This document shows positions 10,311 through 20,652 of a stretch of DNA of 64,000 nucleotides, piece by piece. Position numbers and translations under genes: made by a program. The number at the start of each line of letters is the position of its first letter. Positions within the stretch are counted from its first letter, which is position 1. Location: positions 310,001 through 374,000 of the forward strand of contig BQMF02000096.1 in assembly GCA_027922465.2 (NCBI GenBank). Direction: 5' to 3'. The notes below the pieces were generated by a model, which ran no database searches, was not told where the DNA came from, and saw only the letters and a list, made by a program, of their open reading frames with translations. The stretch comes from Turritopsis dohrnii. Taxonomy: Eukaryota; Cnidaria; Hydrozoa; Anthoathecata; Oceaniidae.

Positions 10311-11937
10311 ATAATAATTCATTGACCTATCAAACAATTTTCTTAAAAAGAGTTGTTAATATTAGTATATATATTTCATAAACCTTCATATACAGTATAT
10401 ATATAGATGATCTCCTTGCTGACATCATGTATTTGCATTTCTGTGTGAACAAATCAGTAGCAGGGAAGAAATCAGCTATTTTGATATACTGAAATATGGT
10501 GTTTTTTAAATCCCTTCTTCGCGGGTGATTTCCTTTCTCTCCAGTTTCTTGAAAATGCTATTGAATTATAAATGATTATAAATGATCCATAATACCTGAA
10601 GATGTAAAAAGTAACTTACGAAAAGCTTCGTATAATAAATTTGTTTTATCAATACTGTTTCTGTGTTTTTCACTATCAAACTATGGCTTCGTTGCTTATG
10701 CTTATTAATGCTAGTGGCACATACAATTGTCGAGTTAATTAGTTTTATAACAGCTTACAAAGCAATAGCTAATACAAACTGTGTGTCAAAAACCTGATGA
10801 GTTTCTTTTTCCATGAAAACACCTTACATCTCTCATTAACATACAAAATAAACAAAAAGTAATCAAAATTATTATAAGATCACTTTAAAAGATTTAAAAA
10901 TAAGAGATTGAAAATAAGAAATAGCATAATAGGTTAATAAGCAAATATGACCAAACTTTTATAGCATGTGCGCTACGACGTTGAAATCTTTACAGAATTT
11001 TGAGTTCGGAAATACCATTCGGACATACCTCTCATTACTAATTCGTTGATTTTAGTTTTGGTGAACTTTTAGTAGTGACTCAGAAAGCTGGCTGACATGT
11101 GTATTTTTCCTGGAATACCGTGTGTACTAACATTTTATTGACTTCTATACAGTTTTTCTAAAACGTTCATATTGCAACATAGTCTATGCAGGCCTTTAAA
11201 GTCTGGCAATTACTATCCTTGAAAATAGCACAGTCTGAAATGGAGCATTGACATGATAAAAAGTAATTATTTGTCAAGTACTGTGTATTGCGTCTCAGGA
11301 TTCATTGGTTAGAGAAATTTTGTAAGTATAATTTTCAGGAACGAAAAGGAAGGGAAAATGTAAAAAATTGCTTGTCTTGGAATTTGACGTGTACTATATC
11401 ATCCACGACGGCCATAATACAAAAAATCATGAATATTGTGCTTGTAACGAAACATAATAACGCAAAAATACTAATAATAAAATAATGAAAAGCGAACAAC
11501 TACGTGGCTATAACATTTGTTCAAACAATAAGCGCAAAATGGAGTAGATACACATTTTTTTATAAAACAAAGTGTTCCTTGGTTGTGGATTCATTGCTGA
11601 TCCGAAAGAAGTCACTAATAGAGAAGTATCAAACTAAATTCAACCCGATTCAATTTTTTTGAATTGGCCAGCAGTTTTGTGCCTCCATCTTTAAAAGTCA
11701 AACACGAAATCAATGATTGAAAAGAAAAAATGTGATGAAAAAGAAGGCACTCAATGAGAACTGTCAAACTAAGTTAAACCTGGTTCAAAAAGTAAAGTTT
11801 ATGGCATTGCTTTGGCAGTATTGTGCTTCCATCTTTAAAAATCTTTTAACGATGAACGTAAACAGTGTGTGTAATATATAATAATAAGAAAACGAAATAA
11901 CAAAAGAACTGCTTAAAACTGATGTGATGAAAAGAAG
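10311..11937. other. Non-coding, AT-rich, with copy 2 of the 76-bp repeat
   Basis: The only feature I can support is the direct repeat copy at 10932-11007 matching 8054-8129. The remaining ORFs have no coding character. Confidence 0.45.
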
Positions 11938-12650
11938 TTAGATATTGTCCATAAATCCAATGCAAGTATTACGTGCATTTGTTAGTACCACTGGGGTTTT
12001 ATCTTCAAGAAAATCATCAGTTAATCGATCTTCATCAGTAGGAACTTGTTGCTGTTTTCTTTGGTAGTAAAGTTGGACTTGTTGGCGATAAACATATACC
12101 TTTACATCTTCAAACAGCAACTCCAAAATATAATATACGTCAAAATCTGTTATTCTTGAACGCATGTTGCATTTTGGACACTTCGTTGACGTACCAGTTA
12201 GCTGAAGATCGCCTGCAGGAGAATCTTTGTGACATGCACAACATATTAAAAGTTTTTGGACGGATATGGACCTTAAAGGAAACGAAAATGATTTTTGGGA
12301 ACATTCTGGACTTTTCAAATGAGGAATGTGTAGCAGCTGATCTTTCGATGTAACACGGGATATCTTTGTTCCTTTTGCCCACCATTGCCATAGGTACGAA
12401 ACGCTAAATTTTTTAATTCGTAAGCCCCATTTTCTTTTATTAAATGGATGTTTTGACCCCAAATTGAAACTAAAGCCTGTTTAAAAATAGTGTGCACACT
12501 TTTAAGATTTGCTTGCCATTTGGTCAATACTGAATCAATTTTAACAAATTTGGTATGGTTGGATAGACATAAAAAAGCATAATATTCTACAGAAATAAAA
12601 CAACCCAAAAAAGAAAAAAAAATGAAGAAAACAGAAGATGAAAAAGACAA
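11938..12650 (-). pseudogene. Decayed OB-fold/zinc-ribbon (RPA-like) protein fragment
   Basis: Two minus-strand frames overlap. The upstream one (to about 12365) reads I-W-G-Q-N-I-H-L-I-K-E-N and then L-K-N-L-A-F-R-T-Y-G, an OB-fold style pattern. The second continues with C-C-A-C near the middle and then T-K-C-P-K-C, which together look like a four-cysteine zinc ribbon. It ends at 11938. A frameshift near 12365 joins them in my reading. The layout resembles the RPA-like single-stranded DNA-binding proteins that accompany some eukaryotic transposons such as Helentrons. The family call is inference and the fragment is not functional as it stands. Confidence 0.45.
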
Positions 12651-12937
12651 ACTTTTTATATAAAAGTCATATATACTTGATTTTTATATCATTGGAAACC
12701 TTATTCTTTGGCGATTTCAAAAATATAGATATTTAATGGAAAATGTTTATTAGTTTTTGTTTATTATGATACATTTGAGGGCATATTGAAATTTTGGCAG
12801 TTTTGTTGATTTTTGAAAGACGGGGGAAATATCTGAAAACACAATTGTAATTGTACTTAAGCAAGAACATTAACACATTTTTTATGGTGTAAAAGTAATA
12901 AACAAATCACATCAATCAAATCAACCTCGAACCCAGG

Positions 12938-13012
12938 GTTTCTTGCCTTTTCGATATTACGGATGGCGGCGAAGAAGACCCTGGTCCCGGCTGCTCAAAA
13001 TCAACAGTATAA
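12938..13012 (+). pseudogene. Degenerate 2A-like peptide remnant
   Basis: In this frame the sequence reads D-G-G-E-E-D-P-G-P-G-C-S-K-S-T and then a stop. It resembles the 2A consensus D-x-E-x-N-P-G-P, but the essential Asn is Asp and the Asp-Val/Ile-Glu part is altered. It lies about 150 bp before a decayed helicase on the same strand. It is best read as a dead 2A leader, or as chance similarity. Confidence 0.35.
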
Positions 13013-13157
13013 GTGTTGATTTTAATTTATGCAAAATTTGCCTCAGTAAGCCCCACATTTTCATAGTTGCTCTTTCAAGTAAGCAAGACTAGGAAGACGG
13101 CAAACCTAAAGTATTTCAAACAGAAAGATCAGAAGAGAGGGTTCACGATAAATAAAC

Positions 13158-13700
13158 ATGGAAAATGTTGTGAAGCTTTTTGAAAGGCTGCAACTTGCTT
13201 TGTTATCGTGCAACCTTGATAATATTTGCTTCAAACCTAAACAAATTGTTTGTTTTGAACATTTGTTATTTGAAAGAGATGTTATTTATTGCTGTTTTAC
13301 CAACTGGTTTATGGGATATCTTGATTTATCAGTTGCTTCTTAGTTAGCTTTTTACGAAGTAGAAAAATTTCAAACATAGTTATCGTTATTAGTCCCCTAA
13401 ATTCGACCATTGAAAACCATATTAAATTTTTAAACAAAATTGGTATTCCTAAGAGTAATGCAGGAAGAGAATTTGTTACAGATAATATTTTTTTCAGAAG
13501 TTAACTTTAGTAATTATGAGGAAGAAAATGATATAACATTTTTCCCCGTTGATTCTGGGAGGGAAAGCTTAAATTGTTTTCTGTCATCCAGAGGGGGCTC
13601 TTAATGAAAAAACTTTAAAACTATTTCGGAGCCAAGTATATCAAGATATAATGTTGTGGCTGTGGTCATTGGTGAAGCACACATTCATCAAGTCGTGGTA
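13158..13700 (+). pseudogene. RecQ-like DEAH helicase relic
   Basis: It starts with an ATG and reads F-K-P-K-Q-I-V-C-F-E-H-L-L, the Q-motif region of RecQ helicases. After a frameshift near 13280 comes A-V-L-P-T-G-L-W-D-I-L-I-Y-Q, a decayed Walker A (expected G-x-G-K-S). Further on are V-S-P-L-N-S-T-I-E-N-H (motif Ia region) and, near 13660, V-V-A-V-V-I-G-E-A-H, a mutated DEAH box. Several frameshifts and stops separate these blocks and the Walker Lys is lost, so it cannot be active. A plausible splice donor GTAAGA follows near 13699. Cnidarian genomes carry many RecQ-like copies of this kind. Confidence 0.6.
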
Positions 13701-14224
13701 AGAAATATATTGTTATTTGTAAATTTCTACTGCATTTTGGTTTTTTATCATAAAAAACATGGTCTTCGACTTCGCTTTGTGGATATCATCAAACATTAAA
13801 CATAACATAACATAATTCATATATAAATCAGATTATATTTATAATAAAGTAGTACTGTCAATGTTCCTAATTCAGAATAACAAACAATATGGAATGTAAA
13901 TCAAAGCAAGTTCAAAACACTGCACATCACTGTGGATCAAACTAAAACAAAAAATTCTACTCTGTTATAATCATGATCTTTGTTTATTTTCACCTTTGGA
14001 ATTAGGAAGTCAGAATTAAGATCAATGACAATTACATAGTAGCTATTTATTTTACGTAATATTTGTTTTTTAATTGGGTTTTATATACCAGTAACAACAA
14101 ACCTTACATTTTTGCTGCAACCTCCTTCAATCAATAAAACTGTATTAGACGTTGTACTAAAATCGAATTGTGTTAACCCTTCATATGCAGTTTGTTTCAA
14201 GACTGATGGTGAACCTTTTCTGAC

Positions 14225-14449
14225 CAGGGGCGTAGCAAGACATTTTGAGTTGGGGGGGCTCAATAAATCTCTATTGTTGAAAGAGGCCCCACCATGGTTG
14301 GAGCCGATGCGCCAAGAAAATTTTTGAAAAATACTACCTCTAGATTGCCTATAAAAGCACTCAAAATCTATAATTTCAACATGATTTTCAATTTTTAGGA
14401 AAGGCAAAAACAAATTTCTCATAATTGACAAAATTTGGGGGGGCTCAAG

Positions 14450-14490
<41 letters not shown>

Positions 14491-14503
14491 TTCTACGTCC
14501 TTG
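14225..14503. mobile_element. hAT-like MITE with 38-nt poly-C tract
   Basis: It begins CAGGGGCGTAGC and ends CTACGTCCTTG, imperfectly inverted, with TCTGAC repeated directly on both sides (14219-14224 and 14504-14509). The interior carries GGGGGGGCTC and GGGGGCTCAAGC near the two sides and an uninterrupted run of C at 14450-14487. It splits the minus-strand protease relic. The six-base duplication is shorter than the eight usual for hAT. Confidence 0.65.
14450..14487. repeat. Homopolymer C run
   Basis: There are about 38 consecutive C bases on the plus strand. The length is likely uncertain in any assembly. Confidence 0.8.
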
Positions 14504-15063
14504 TCTGACACAAACTTTTTAAATTGATGCTTTCTTTGAAAATATTTCGTTTTATTCCCAAAAGTATACATGTGTGGGCAATGATCGTTAATGACCCCAA
14601 CAATGGCAAATGATGGTCATTTCGACTGTGTGAATCAAACAAATAGAAAGATTTTGTATCCCAAGTTATACTGAACGTCATTTGGTTAACAAAGAACAGG
14701 ATGCCATTAGATTCAGGAGAATAGTCTTTGAACGATTTCAAAAAGTCATGTCTGCCTTCAACAATTTCTGCTGTTACATTCTCTCTATATTTCACAGTGT
14801 ACTTATTGTTTTCAATAGAGACTTGAGGAGGTAAATCATCAACTGATAGGTATCGTGACAAATTCAGATGTTGATATAATTCATTTCCTTTAATCATTAC
14901 AAAATGTAGATCAGTTGTTTTCCAGAAAGACATTCGTTTGAATTGTGACCAACACAAACTCAACAATGTATTACATGCACACTATGCATGCCAACACTGT
15001 CACCAAACATAGGATTTCCTTGATGGAAAGATGCCTTGGTCAATTTAATTGTTTCGAAGTTCG

Positions 15064-16024
15064 TTATTTAATCTGTATAGAGACGTCCCAAAAACGTCGT
15101 AAAATTATCCGTCACACGACCAATAAACAGAATTCGATACGAATGTAAATTCTATATAAGCATGTTAGTATTACTCGATTTATACTGTTTAAAGACTGCA
15201 GAGGTCCCAAATTGATCGTAAAAGGATCCCAATTGCGACGTCCCATTTTCAGACGTCTCTACTACGTCGCAAAATGATCCTAAATTAATAATTGTTTCGA
15301 AGGTCGTTATTTAATCTGTATAAAGACGTCCCAAAAACGTCGTAAAATCATCCCTCACACGGCCAATAAACAGAATTCGATACGAATGTAAATTCTGTAT
15401 AAGCATGTTAGTATTACTCGATTTATACTAGGGAGCTTAAGCAATCACAACAGTAACGAAGACGGCGACGTGTTTAAAACAAAAGTTTTGTTTTCTATGT
15501 GGAATTTGTTTTGAAAGGGAGTCTACTACTTATGAGACCATTGGGAAAATTTTATAAGATAATTACATCATTAACATAGTTGCACGTTCTATGCACAACG
15601 TGAAAAGTCATGATTTGAAGTCGTACTGACAACCTAGACGTGATTATAGAGAAAGCCTTTTTCTCTTATGTAGATTTTATAGAAGCTCGATAACTTTCTA
15701 GTCGTTATAAGTTTATCGATTGAATAAGTTCTCCAATAAAAGGAAGTTCCTCAAAATACTTTTCACAAGTACTTTTATTATTTTCTTCTTTTTGCTCACG
15801 TCGTCGTCCACGTTGCCGTTGTAGTTGCTTAAGCTCACTACTGTTTAATGACTGCAGAATGAAATTTTAAAATTTTTATCAGGTCCCAAATTGATCGTAA
15901 AAGGATCCCAATTGCGACGTCCCATTTTCAGACGTCCCTACGACGTCGCAGAATGATCTCAAAACCAAACGACCATTTTACGATTAAATTGAGACGTCTC
16001 AAAGACGTCTTGTGCCCGCTGGGA
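15064..16024 (-). repeat. ACGTC-rich repeat units, tandem, with GTGCCCGCTGGGA terminus
   Basis: Two direct units share TTATTTAATCTGTATARAGA, the GACGTCCCAAAAACGTCG block and the CAATTGCGACGTCCCATTTT block. Each is preceded by TTCGAAGKTCG (15053-15063 and 15296-15306). The second unit is interrupted by a MITE at 15430-15838 and runs on to a terminus GTCTTGTGCCCGCTGGGA near 16022, the same end as at 19600. An inverted unit lies at 17992-18229. The family is a DNA transposon or its derivative; the superfamily is not identified. Confidence 0.65.
15430..15838. mobile_element. GGGAGCTTAAGC-ended MITE with empty-site support
   Basis: The ends GGGAGCTTAAGCA and TGCTTAAGCTCAC are inverted, followed inside by ACAAC/GTTGT and CGACGTG motifs. 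Comparison with the sister repeat unit at 15178-15190, which lacks the insert, shows that TACT (15426-15429 and 15839-15842) is duplicated. The 409-bp body has no coding capacity. I recall MITEs with this start as abundant in hexacorals, probably PIF/Harbinger derivatives. Confidence 0.8.
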
Positions 16025-16417
16025 TACTGCCAATGCCCCTAATTACGAATGATCTTCCTAAACACGATCGCAAATTGAAATGTTCTGTGTATAAATTCAA
16101 AATACTTTATACAATTAGTAACACTAAAAAATTTTTGGTATAAATTTATAGAGCACATACTTTTAATGATCAAGATCTTTGATTACTTTTTGTATTTGCA
16201 ACATTGTGAATTCTGTTTGTCTGTAATTAGGAAGATTGGAAGTACATATCATATCAAGTTTTACATAGTGTCAATTGTACTTTCGGAATGCCTTGGGTGG
16301 GGTGCATGTAATCACAAATGTACATGATGTTATGCTGTAAAGATCATTCAACCTTTTTTTCAAATTTCTTAAAGAATTTTTATAAACTTTCTTCTATTTT
16401 GTTAGATTAAATTAGTT

Positions 16418-17385
16418 CATGTCATACTTGATAAAACATGAACTGACCAGAACCGACCAGAACCCAGCAGGAACCCACCAAGAACCGACCAGAACCCAGA
16501 AGAGACTCATCGATACAGACCCTGCAAACGGGACCCAGGACCCTAAAAATCAAAGGCGAGACCCAGGACCCAGGACTAAAACAATTCTCTTGAAAAAATA
16601 TATATTAAACAACCTTTTATTTTTAATGAGAAAAAAATTTGACACTTTTTGTTAAAAGAAGTATTGATTAACATTAACATTATCACATGTGGCTCCAGCT
16701 TTGAAGTTAACAAGAAAGAATTCACAGTTCTCCGAGCTACAATTGTATAAGAAGGGAAAGGATCTGAATCCGGTGTCCCACCTATCACATATAGGCTCCC
16801 TGGTCTTGGGTCGCACCTGTTGTATGTAGGGTTGGGAGTCCCGATTCCCGGATCCCACTTTTCCGGTAGGCCTTTCACCACATTACAAAAAATCACCCAC
16901 ACGATTATTTAAGTAAGTAGTGCACAAATAAATTTTAATACTTCACAATATCACATGTTTAGACTGGTGTCAAGGAAATTACTGCACTTTCAAATAGATC
17001 CACTTTGCAAAGCTGAAAAACTACATTGCAATACATTTTTATTACGCAACTCGACACAACCAAGAGAATTGTTTGTATAGAGAATTTTTGTGCACACTTT
17101 CGGCACCCAGATCTCGGATCTGACTTTTGATTTGAGAGTCCTGGGTCTCAGCTTTGATGTTAAGATTCCCGGTCCCACCCTTGATTTTAGGGCCTCGGGT
17201 CCCACTTTTGATTTTAGTGTAGCGGCTTGCGGGTCACACCTTTGATTTTATAGTCCTCGGTCCCGTTTGCAGGATCCGTATTGTCTTTGCTGGGTTCTGG
17301 TCGGTTCTTGGTGGGTTCCTGCTGGGTTCTGATCGGTTCCTGCTGGTTTCTGGTCGGTTCATGTTTTATAAAGTACGAGGTCATG
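16418..17385. mobile_element. Fold-back element with GGGACC-type internal repeats
   Basis: The left arm from CATGTCATACTTG and the right arm ending CGAGGTCATG are inverted over about 160 bp, with many CCGACCAGAACCCAGCA copies. Between them are degenerate direct repeats of the form GGGACCCGGGA..CTAAAATCAAAG, spaced about 30 bp apart. No transposase is present. The target duplication could not be fixed. Confidence 0.65.
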
Positions 17386-17865
17386 TTGGATTGATTGTTA
17401 TGTCACTTTTTTTTTATGAAATTTTGTATTGTTTATGTAATTATATATAAGAGTACTTTTTACATTTTTCACTCTCGTTCAAACATTCAAAAGAGTCAAC
17501 ATATAACTTCCAATCACTTATTCATGAAAATTTTCACTGGTAGCACACTTTTGGCCAGCTGCTTGAACACATTTTACTTCAAAATTTCAATAACAAAACT
17601 CATTTTACTTTGTGTGTTACAAACCCCACCTGCTGTGTGCAGTCTACACTGAGCAGCACTCAATGTTGTATTGTATGGTATTGTATTGTTCAATCATTCA
17701 AAATTATTCAAGTTTCAAGAATGTTATTGTTAGTCTTCCATTTTTCATACTTCAGCTGATTTTGCAGAAATCTTTCTGCCTGTAAGATGCCCTTGTTTCT
17801 TTTCAGTTCTGTTCGCTTCTAAAAGTCATTTTGATTGTACCTCTATATTTTACCTAAAATAATCT
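17386..17865. other. Spacer with one Helentron-like 3' end
   Basis: TTTGCAGAAATCTTTCTGCC at about 17763 is the conserved 3' end of the repeat family described at 21.1-31 kb. Here the hairpin is disturbed (TGCCTGTAAGATGCCC). I see nothing else of note. Confidence 0.45.
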
Positions 17866-17991
17866 GTGAACAATCCATCAACCTCTCTTCTGATTTATTT
17901 CATCGGAGTTATTATTGATCTTACCTTCCTGAAAAATACTCAACTTCTTGCTGACGGTGATGTTGAAAGTAACCCTGGCCCGACCTTCGAA
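17866..17991 (+). pseudogene. 2A peptide leader cut off from its protease domain
   Basis: From the ATG the frame encodes a hydrophobic stretch (L-L-I-Y-F-I-G-V-I-I-D-L) and then L-L-A-D-G-D-V-E-S-N-P-G-P at residues 27-39. This satisfies the 2A ribosome-skipping consensus D-V-E-x-N-P-G-P. The next residues are T-F-E, after which the frame enters an ACGTC repeat unit and runs to a stop at 18069 with no conserved domain. In the family I recognise, this leader precedes a cysteine protease; the matching downstream part, beginning N-F-E-T-I-K, lies on the opposite strand at 15052. The 2A motif itself is intact, the gene is broken. Confidence 0.75.
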
Positions 17992-18229
17992 TCATTTTGC
18001 GACGTCGTAGAGACGTCTGAAAATGGGACGTCGCAATTGCGATCCTTTTACGATCAATATGGGACCTGATAAAAATTTTCAAATTTCATTCGGCAGTCAT
18101 TAAACAGTAAACTTTGAGTAACAACAACATACTCCATATGGAATTTACATATTCGTACCGATTTGTTTTCTTGGTCGTGTGAGGATGCTTTCACGACGTT
18201 TTTGGGACGTCTTTATACAGATTAAATTA
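17992..18229 (+). repeat. Inverted ACGTC repeat unit flanked by CGACCTTCGAA
   Basis: This unit is the reverse complement of the one at 15064-15295. It is bounded on both sides by the direct 11-mer CGACCTTCGAA (17981-17991 and 18230-18240). The 11-mer may be a target duplication or an integral part of the array unit. Confidence 0.7.
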
Positions 18230-18666
18230 CGACCTTCGAAAGATTTATAAATTTTCTAAAGCGATTAGTCAACAAAGATTCATCGAAGAGGTTTTACTAC
18301 AGTTGCATGATTTAAAGAATTTTAAATAGGCCAATCACAAATACGTAAGACAAAGAGAAATTCCCGGGTTATAAAATTCACGTGTGATATATAAAGTTTC
18401 AAAAGCAAAGACTTTCTTGTAAGAAAAAGTTAATACTGTTAATAATGATACATGTAACTTAAGTTTTGATAAAAAGACGTTTAGATAAAACTTAGAAGAA
18501 TTAATTAAACATGGCGTTTTGTTAGAGGTAAACTGGCAAAGTGGAAATGGAAAAAACAGCTTGAAAAGATACGATCCTGTTCGATGAAATTAACGGTGAG
18601 TTTCTGTTTTCTGAATCCATTCGGTGGGTATATTTATACATATTTACACATTCTTGTTGAACTTAG

Positions 18667-18842
18667 TTTCAGTACTCCAGCATCAGAAAAGCACTGTAGA
18701 TGATATAAAAAAAGCTCTTTTGATGCTGCAAGATCGCCTGATCGACAAAGAGGTTGCCGAAATTTCAAAAAGGCTTGCCGAAGGGAGTTTTAAATGTGGA
18801 AATACATGTGATTCAAAATTTTATAACTTGATGACAAATTAG
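18667..18842 (+). CDS. Possible terminal exon of an unidentified gene
   Basis: After a pyrimidine-rich stretch and AG at 18665-18666, a 58-residue open frame ends at 18842. It is charged and helical in character (V-D-D-I-K-K-A-L-L-M-L-Q-D-R-L-I-D-K-E-V-A) with two Cys near the end, and looks like a real coding exon. No upstream exon was recognised. It lies between two ACGTC-rich repeat blocks and may belong to that transposon. Confidence 0.35.
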
Positions 18843-19024
18843 CTAGTATATGTTGAACTGTAAATTGTTGCGTTTTAAACTTTTAAAAAGAATTAAAAAG
18901 GAGACATCTATTGAATTTGTATGTTTTGTTGTTTTGATGAACCCAACATAGATGGCCTATGATCCCAGAAAAAGGAGGTTGTCGTTACGGCCGGAGATTG
19001 AAGTCGTTGCGATATCCTGTCGTC

Positions 19025-19613
19025 GAGACGTCTCAGTAAAGATGTGATTGGGACGTCTTCTGAGAATCCCACTTCGCGACCATTGAGCGACGTCTCAGGG
19101 ACGTCTTGAAAAAATGTCTCTACGACGTAAATTTCATAATCCTGCGACGTCGTTACGATGTCGTTGGGATGTCATCGAGACGTCTCAGTGAAGATGTGAT
19201 TGGGACGTCTTTTGAGATTCCCACTTCGCGACCATTTAGCAACGTCTTAGGGACGTCTTTTCAAGACGTCTCTGCGACGTCTCTACGACGTAAATTTCAT
19301 AATCCTGCGACATCGTTACGATGTCGTTGAGATGTCATCGGGACGTCTCAGTGAAGATGTAATTGGGACGTCTTTTGCAATTCCCACTTCACGACCATTT
19401 TGCGACCTCTTAGGGACGTCTTGGAAAGACGTCTCTACGACGTCTCTACGACGTAAATTTCATAGTCCTGCGACGTCGTTACGATGTCGTTGAAATGTCA
19501 TCGGGACGTCTCAGTGAAGATGTAATTGGGACGTCTTTTGCGATTCCCACTTCACGACCATTTTGCGACGTCTTAGGGACGTCTTTACGACGTTTCTGTG
19601 CCCGCTGGGATAT
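19025..19613 (+). repeat. Subterminal tandem array of ACGTC motifs ending GTGCCCGCTGGGATA
   Basis: About three and a half copies of a 153-163 bp unit start at about 19025, 19178, 19341 and 19504. Each begins GACGTCTCAGTRAAGATG and contains GACGTCTCTACGACG-type segments. The array stops at GTGCCCGCTGGGATA, the same terminus as at 16022. A subterminal array next to a fixed end is typical of a DNA transposon whose transposase binds the repeated motif. The array itself has no coding potential. Confidence 0.75.
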
Positions 19614-20415
19614 AGCTAGAAAATCATCAATCATAAGTGGTGCAGAGTAGACAACCACTTAATGTTGGAGCTAAGGAGGAAACGGAGCTGAGCTGTTCGA
19701 ATCCAGAGCTTAAAAAGTACTACAGTCCAAACAAGAAACAAACAAAAATCTTTTGTATTTAGAAAGGCTTAAACATTGAGACATTTTTCCCTAATACAAA
19801 CACATAGCTTTTTGACTTTGTACAACTTTTTAGTTAGAAAAGAATGATCACACCACAGAAGAGTTATTATATTATTATAAGTGTACGTACTCCTCAGAGC
19901 TTCATAAAAGCTTAATTGACACTACAAAAACTTTATTGACATATTCCACCATTAAATTTATTTACATCTGAAAGAGAATACTTACTTTATTTTGGAGGCA
20001 CAGAAAAATGTAAAGTGTATATTGGTCATTTCTGATTTCAAAGTGATAACGTACGTAAATCATATACATACTTTAAACAATTGCTATCTATCTTCCTAAT
20101 TAAGAATGGACTTTCTAAATCGCAAACAAAAAGTAAACAAAAATGTTGATCATGAAAAATACATGATCCAAATATATATATATATATATATACATATATA
20201 ACTGAAAGTGGAAATTTTTTTTACAGGATGTGAAGTGTTTCAAATTATTTATTAAAATTAGGAAGACTGCTCATAATTAGAGACATTGGTAACCTAAAAA
20301 CTACTGATCACCAACAAAAAATAATACTGCATTTCAAAGCATTATACAAAGCAAATAGCCTTAAAATAGCTAAAGTGATCCTGAGTAGACAGACCATTTG
20401 GAGCTGAGGTGGAAC
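19614..20415. other. Spacer with (AT)n microsatellite
   Basis: An (AT)n/(TA)n tract lies at about 20171-20200. A dispersed repeat with GAGCTTAAAAAGTACTACAG near 19706 recurs, diverged, at 21150 and, inverted, at 22290 and 26240. No gene is visible. Confidence 0.4.
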
Positions 20416-20579
20416 TTAAAGGGGAATTGAGGTTTAGAAAAAATTTTTTTGAAAATTTCACTAAACATTCAAGAATAGCGTTAATATTCATAAGAAAAAA
20501 GAATTTTCAAAAAATCTTTATTATTTCACAAAATATAAGCATTTAAAAATTTTCATTTCTGAGTTCAAATTCCGTTTTC

Positions 20580-20598
20580 TGACGTCATTGGTGTCATA
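20580..20598 (+). promoter_or_regulatory. CRE plus CCAAT-type module, left arm
   Basis: TGACGTCATTGGTGTCATA holds a palindromic TGACGTCA (CREB/ATF type) overlapping ATTGG (inverted CCAAT). It lies 55 bp before the ATG of the THAP ORF and is repeated in inverted orientation in the right arm. A regulatory function is inferred. Confidence 0.55.
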
Positions 20599-20652
20599 TC
20601 AATATACGAGCGCACGTGTTAGTTACTATAATATATCCTCATCGCTGGCAAC

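Larger units (their letters stand above)
14100..15052 (-). pseudogene. Relic of a 2A-linked papain-like cysteine protease gene
   Basis: Reading leftwards from about 15050, the fragments are F-E-T-I-K-L-T-K-A-S-F-H-Q-G-N and then C-A-C-N-T-L-L-S-L-C-W-S, which holds the presumed catalytic Cys. W-K-T-T-D-L, Y-L-S-V-D-D-L-P and G-I-L-F-F-V-N follow. Last comes Y-L-F-D-S-H-S-R-N, which holds the presumed catalytic His. This order matches a protein family I know from cnidarian and fish genomes, in which the domain sits directly after a 2A peptide and resembles viral-type deubiquitinating cysteine proteases. A stop lies before the Cys motif, the frame shifts after the His motif, and a hAT-like MITE is inserted at 14225-14503. 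It is not functional. The missing 2A leader appears 2.9 kb away in opposite orientation at 17866. Confidence 0.6.

Noticed and set aside
16576..16902. A 108-codon minus-strand gene
   Set aside because: It reads through the repetitive GGGACC core of a fold-back element, and its composition follows the repeat.
17120..17220. Telomere-like G-rich repeat
   Set aside because: The units are about 30 bp and degenerate. They do not match TTAGGG or a related telomeric repeat and lie inside an inverted-repeat element.
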